From positions 16,464-80,463 of the forward strand of contig JANPCX010000087.1 in assembly GCA_031431125.1 (NCBI GenBank): a stretch of DNA of 64,000 nucleotides, read 5' to 3'. The notes beneath the pieces were generated by a model. That model was not told the DNA's origin. It was given only the letters and a program-made list of their open reading frames with translations, and searched no databases. Both the position numbers and the translations under genes were made by a program. This document shows positions 62,662 through 64,000 of the stretch, one piece after another (within the stretch, counting starts at the first letter, position 1; each line of letters begins with the position of its first letter). This stretch comes from JANPCX01 sp031431125 (lineage in GTDB: Bacteria; Pseudomonadota; Gammaproteobacteria; Burkholderiales; Burkholderiaceae_C).

Positions 62662-63252
62662 ATGAAACGCGCGACCTGGGCCCATGGTTGGTGGGCACAT
62701 GCCCGGCACCGACCATCGCCCAACTTCGGACCTCGGCCCGCGGCAGTTTCGGTTGACTTGGTGGTTCTGCACTCCATCAGCTTGCCACCAGGGGTTTACG
62801 GCGGTGATGCGATAGGGCAACTCTTCACCAACCAGCTCGATGGGTCCGCACACACCTATTTCGAGCAGATTCGCGGCTTGTTGGTTTCTGCGCATTTCGT
62901 GATCGATCGGCGGGGTCGCATCACACAGTTTGTCTCTTGCGACGAGCGTGCCTGGCACGCCGGAACCTCACACTGGCAGGGGCGAGACAACTGCAACGAC
63001 TTCTCCATTGGAATCGAGTTGGAGGGTCTGGAAGGGGATACCTTCGAGCCTGCGCAATACCGCAGCCTGGTTCCCTTGCTGCGCAGCTTGCGGCGCAAGC
63101 ATGGGGTGCATGCCGTGGTGGGTCATGAGCATGTCGCGCCAGGTCGTAAGGCGGATCCAGGTCCTGGTTTTGAGTGGGGTTATTTGCGACAGTGTTTGGG
63201 TTGGAATGCTCGGTGTTTTCCCGCAAACCCCAACGGTCCCAGTTCGGCTTGA
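62662..63252 (+). CDS. ampD: 1,6-anhydro-N-acetylmuramyl-L-alanine amidase AmpD
   Basis: Cytoplasmic peptidoglycan-recycling amidase, 196 aa. Zn ligands by comparison with E. coli: His37 (VVLHSISLP), His155 (VVGHEHV) and Asp165 (GRKADPGP); the catalytic Glu is Glu119 in SIGIELEG, and Lys163 is in the same loop. It cleaves L-Ala-peptide from anhydro-MurNAc and so indirectly controls beta-lactamase induction in bacteria with AmpR. It shares the transcription direction of pilSR and ends in an intrinsic terminator. Confidence 0.95.
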   Translation: MKRATWAHGWWAHARHRPSPNFGPRPAAVSVDLVVLHSISLPPGVYGGDAIGQLFTNQLDGSAHTYFEQIRGLLVSAHFVIDRRGRITQFVSCDERAWHAGTSHWQGRDNCNDFSIGIELEGLEGDTFEPAQYRSLVPLLRSLRRKHGVHAVVGHEHVAPGRKADPGPGFEWGYLRQCLGWNARCFPANPNGPSSA

Positions 63253-63271
63253 TCGCGAAGCCGTTTTTTTT
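63245..63271 (+). terminator. Intrinsic terminator after ampD
   Basis: CGGCTT and AAGCCG pair around GATCGCG, followed by eight T. The stem starts in the last codons of ampD. A second, T-less inverted repeat (ACACGCCAAGCC with GGCTTGGCGCGTG) follows at about 63300-63334. Confidence 0.85.
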
Positions 63272-63486
63272 CCGAACGAAAGCGCGCTGGTTGCCGAAAC
63301 ACGCCAAGCCAAATTCCATGCGGCTTGGCGCGTGATTTGACCCGCTAAGGCCCAGGTTTTAACGCGATGCTTCAAACCCACCAATGGCCGCGCAGTGTTT
63401 GCGATGGTGGGCTGTCGCGGCATGCTCTTCGCTCTCCATGATGCGGAATTTTGCTGCGCCGCCAAAGAACACCACATGGTGTAAAC

Positions 63487-63533
63487 ACGCTAGCGGTAGT
63501 GCTTGAGCTGTCGTTGACCCCCAGATATAGTGT
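63487..63533 (+). promoter_or_regulatory. nrdA promoter with paired NrdR boxes
   Basis: Two 16-bp matches to the NrdR consensus (ACACWATATATWGTGT) start exactly 31 bases apart: ACGCTAGCGGTAGTGC at 63487 (10 of 16) and CCCCCAGATATAGTGT at 63518 (12 of 16). Between and inside them, TTGAGC (63503-63508), 17 bases, then TATAGT (63526-63531) form a sigma70 promoter, so the second box covers the -10. The rest of 63253-63766 is a leader of about 230 bases without a convincing gene. Confidence 0.7.
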
Positions 63534-63766
63534 GTCGCTATGCTAAGCTTCGTGCTCTCAACCGACTGCTTTCAAGCGCCCACAGTGCTTGTGTTGGTCA
63601 CCGAATCTTCCGAGCAAACCACGCCTTTTGTGCAGCGACATCCTTGCTGCGAGAGCCATCAACCGTTGGTGAAGCACTTCGCCCGGTTCCGCCTTCAGCA
63701 CCAAAGTTTGTCGTCAACGTCAGTCTAAATAATCCACAACATCTCATCGAGACAGAAGGGGAACTC

Positions 63767-64000
63767 ATGCAATCCGCTACCGCCACGCCAGCCACCGCAT
63801 CATCTGCGCCCATGGTCGCACGCACAGACAAGTCTGTTGCGTCCGCCGCATCTGCTTATGCGGGCTACCAAATCATCCGCCGCAACGGCGCGGTGGTGGC
63901 CTTTGAGCCGGGCAAGATTGCGGTGGCCTTGATGAAGGCGTTCTTGGCGGTGCACGGCACCCAAGGCGCGGCCTCGGCCAGCGTGCGCGAGACCGTGGAT
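63767..64000 (+). CDS. nrdA: Ribonucleoside-diphosphate reductase alpha subunit, 5' part
   Basis: The first 78 codons of class Ia ribonucleotide reductase. After an Ala/Thr/Ser-rich start comes YQIIRRNGAVVAFEPGKIAVALMKAFLAV, the ATP-cone allosteric domain that senses ATP/dATP. GAAGGGG precedes the ATG by 6 bases. The gene runs off the window. Regulation by NrdR is suggested by the paired boxes 230-280 bases upstream. Confidence 0.93.
   Translation, partial: MQSATATPATASSAPMVARTDKSVASAASAYAGYQIIRRNGAVVAFEPGKIAVALMKAFLAVHGTQGAASASVRETVD

Noticed and set aside
63540..63728. Possible 62-codon leader ORF before nrdA
   Set aside because: It would start about at the predicted transcript end, without a ribosome site, and has no regulatory peptide feature.

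Overview
The window looks like the chromosome of a betaproteobacterium of the order Burkholderiales, most likely Comamonadaceae. The DNA is GC-rich. It carries a trimeric-type Burkholderiales porin, a 1316-residue FAD/Fe-S fused oxidoreductase, the order ffh - ccsA-like - PP0621-like - pilS - pilR - ampD - nrdA, and an elongator tRNA-Met of betaproteobacterial type. Family assignments come from reading motifs; no database was searched.

Region by region. 0-5.4 kb: a porin, a DUF3047 lipoprotein, AMP nucleosidase, a 599-bp long-inverted-repeat element, and a Tat-exported alpha/beta hydrolase. 5.4-8.1 kb: a translationally coupled chromate-resistance operon (chrB-chrA-rhodanese) whose first start codon directly abuts a perfect 33-bp palindrome. 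8.2-11.7 kb: an operon of a MocR regulator, RidA, a PLP ammonia-lyase and a second RidA. 11.8-22.9 kb: a stand-alone mini flagellar-rod protein, then a complete type II secretion (T2SS) operon gspEFGHIJKLM-N/C-D. 22.9-30.2 kb: a small lipoprotein, a very likely highly expressed secreted 551-aa surface protein with a strong terminator, a periplasmic parvulin, an O-antigen-type ABC exporter (wzm/wzt) and two SAM methyltransferases. I read 12-30 kb as a possible secretion, folding and anchoring locus for a surface-layer-like protein.

30.2-34.9 kb: groES-groEL with CIRCE and a heat-shock promoter, an exonuclease, a small SpoT-like hydrolase, DUF2805 and a PEP-CTERM protein whose tail is supplied by a MITE-like hairpin element. 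35-40 kb: ugpBAECQ for glycerol-3-phosphate and glycerophosphodiester uptake and use. 40.3-45 kb: the FAD/Fe-S oxidoreductase and a methyltransferase. 45.2-48.1 kb: a two-partner-secretion pore whose only ATG is separated from the reading frame by an A9 tract, followed by a proline-rich repeat protein. 48.2-53.9 kb: prmC (interrupted in frame by a REP-like palindrome), prfA, hemA, miaB. 54-58 kb: tRNA-Met, ftsY, a DUF2726 gene and ffh. 58-64 kb: pilS, pilR, ampD and the 5' end of nrdA behind a paired NrdR-box promoter.

Four classes of palindromic repeat are interspersed: the 599-bp element, two members of a hairpin family sharing a GGCAAGGCG...CAACGCCGCCA core, a REP pair between ugpA and ugpB, and the REP inside prmC. 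Two of them contribute codons to neighbouring proteins and one alters prmC internally.
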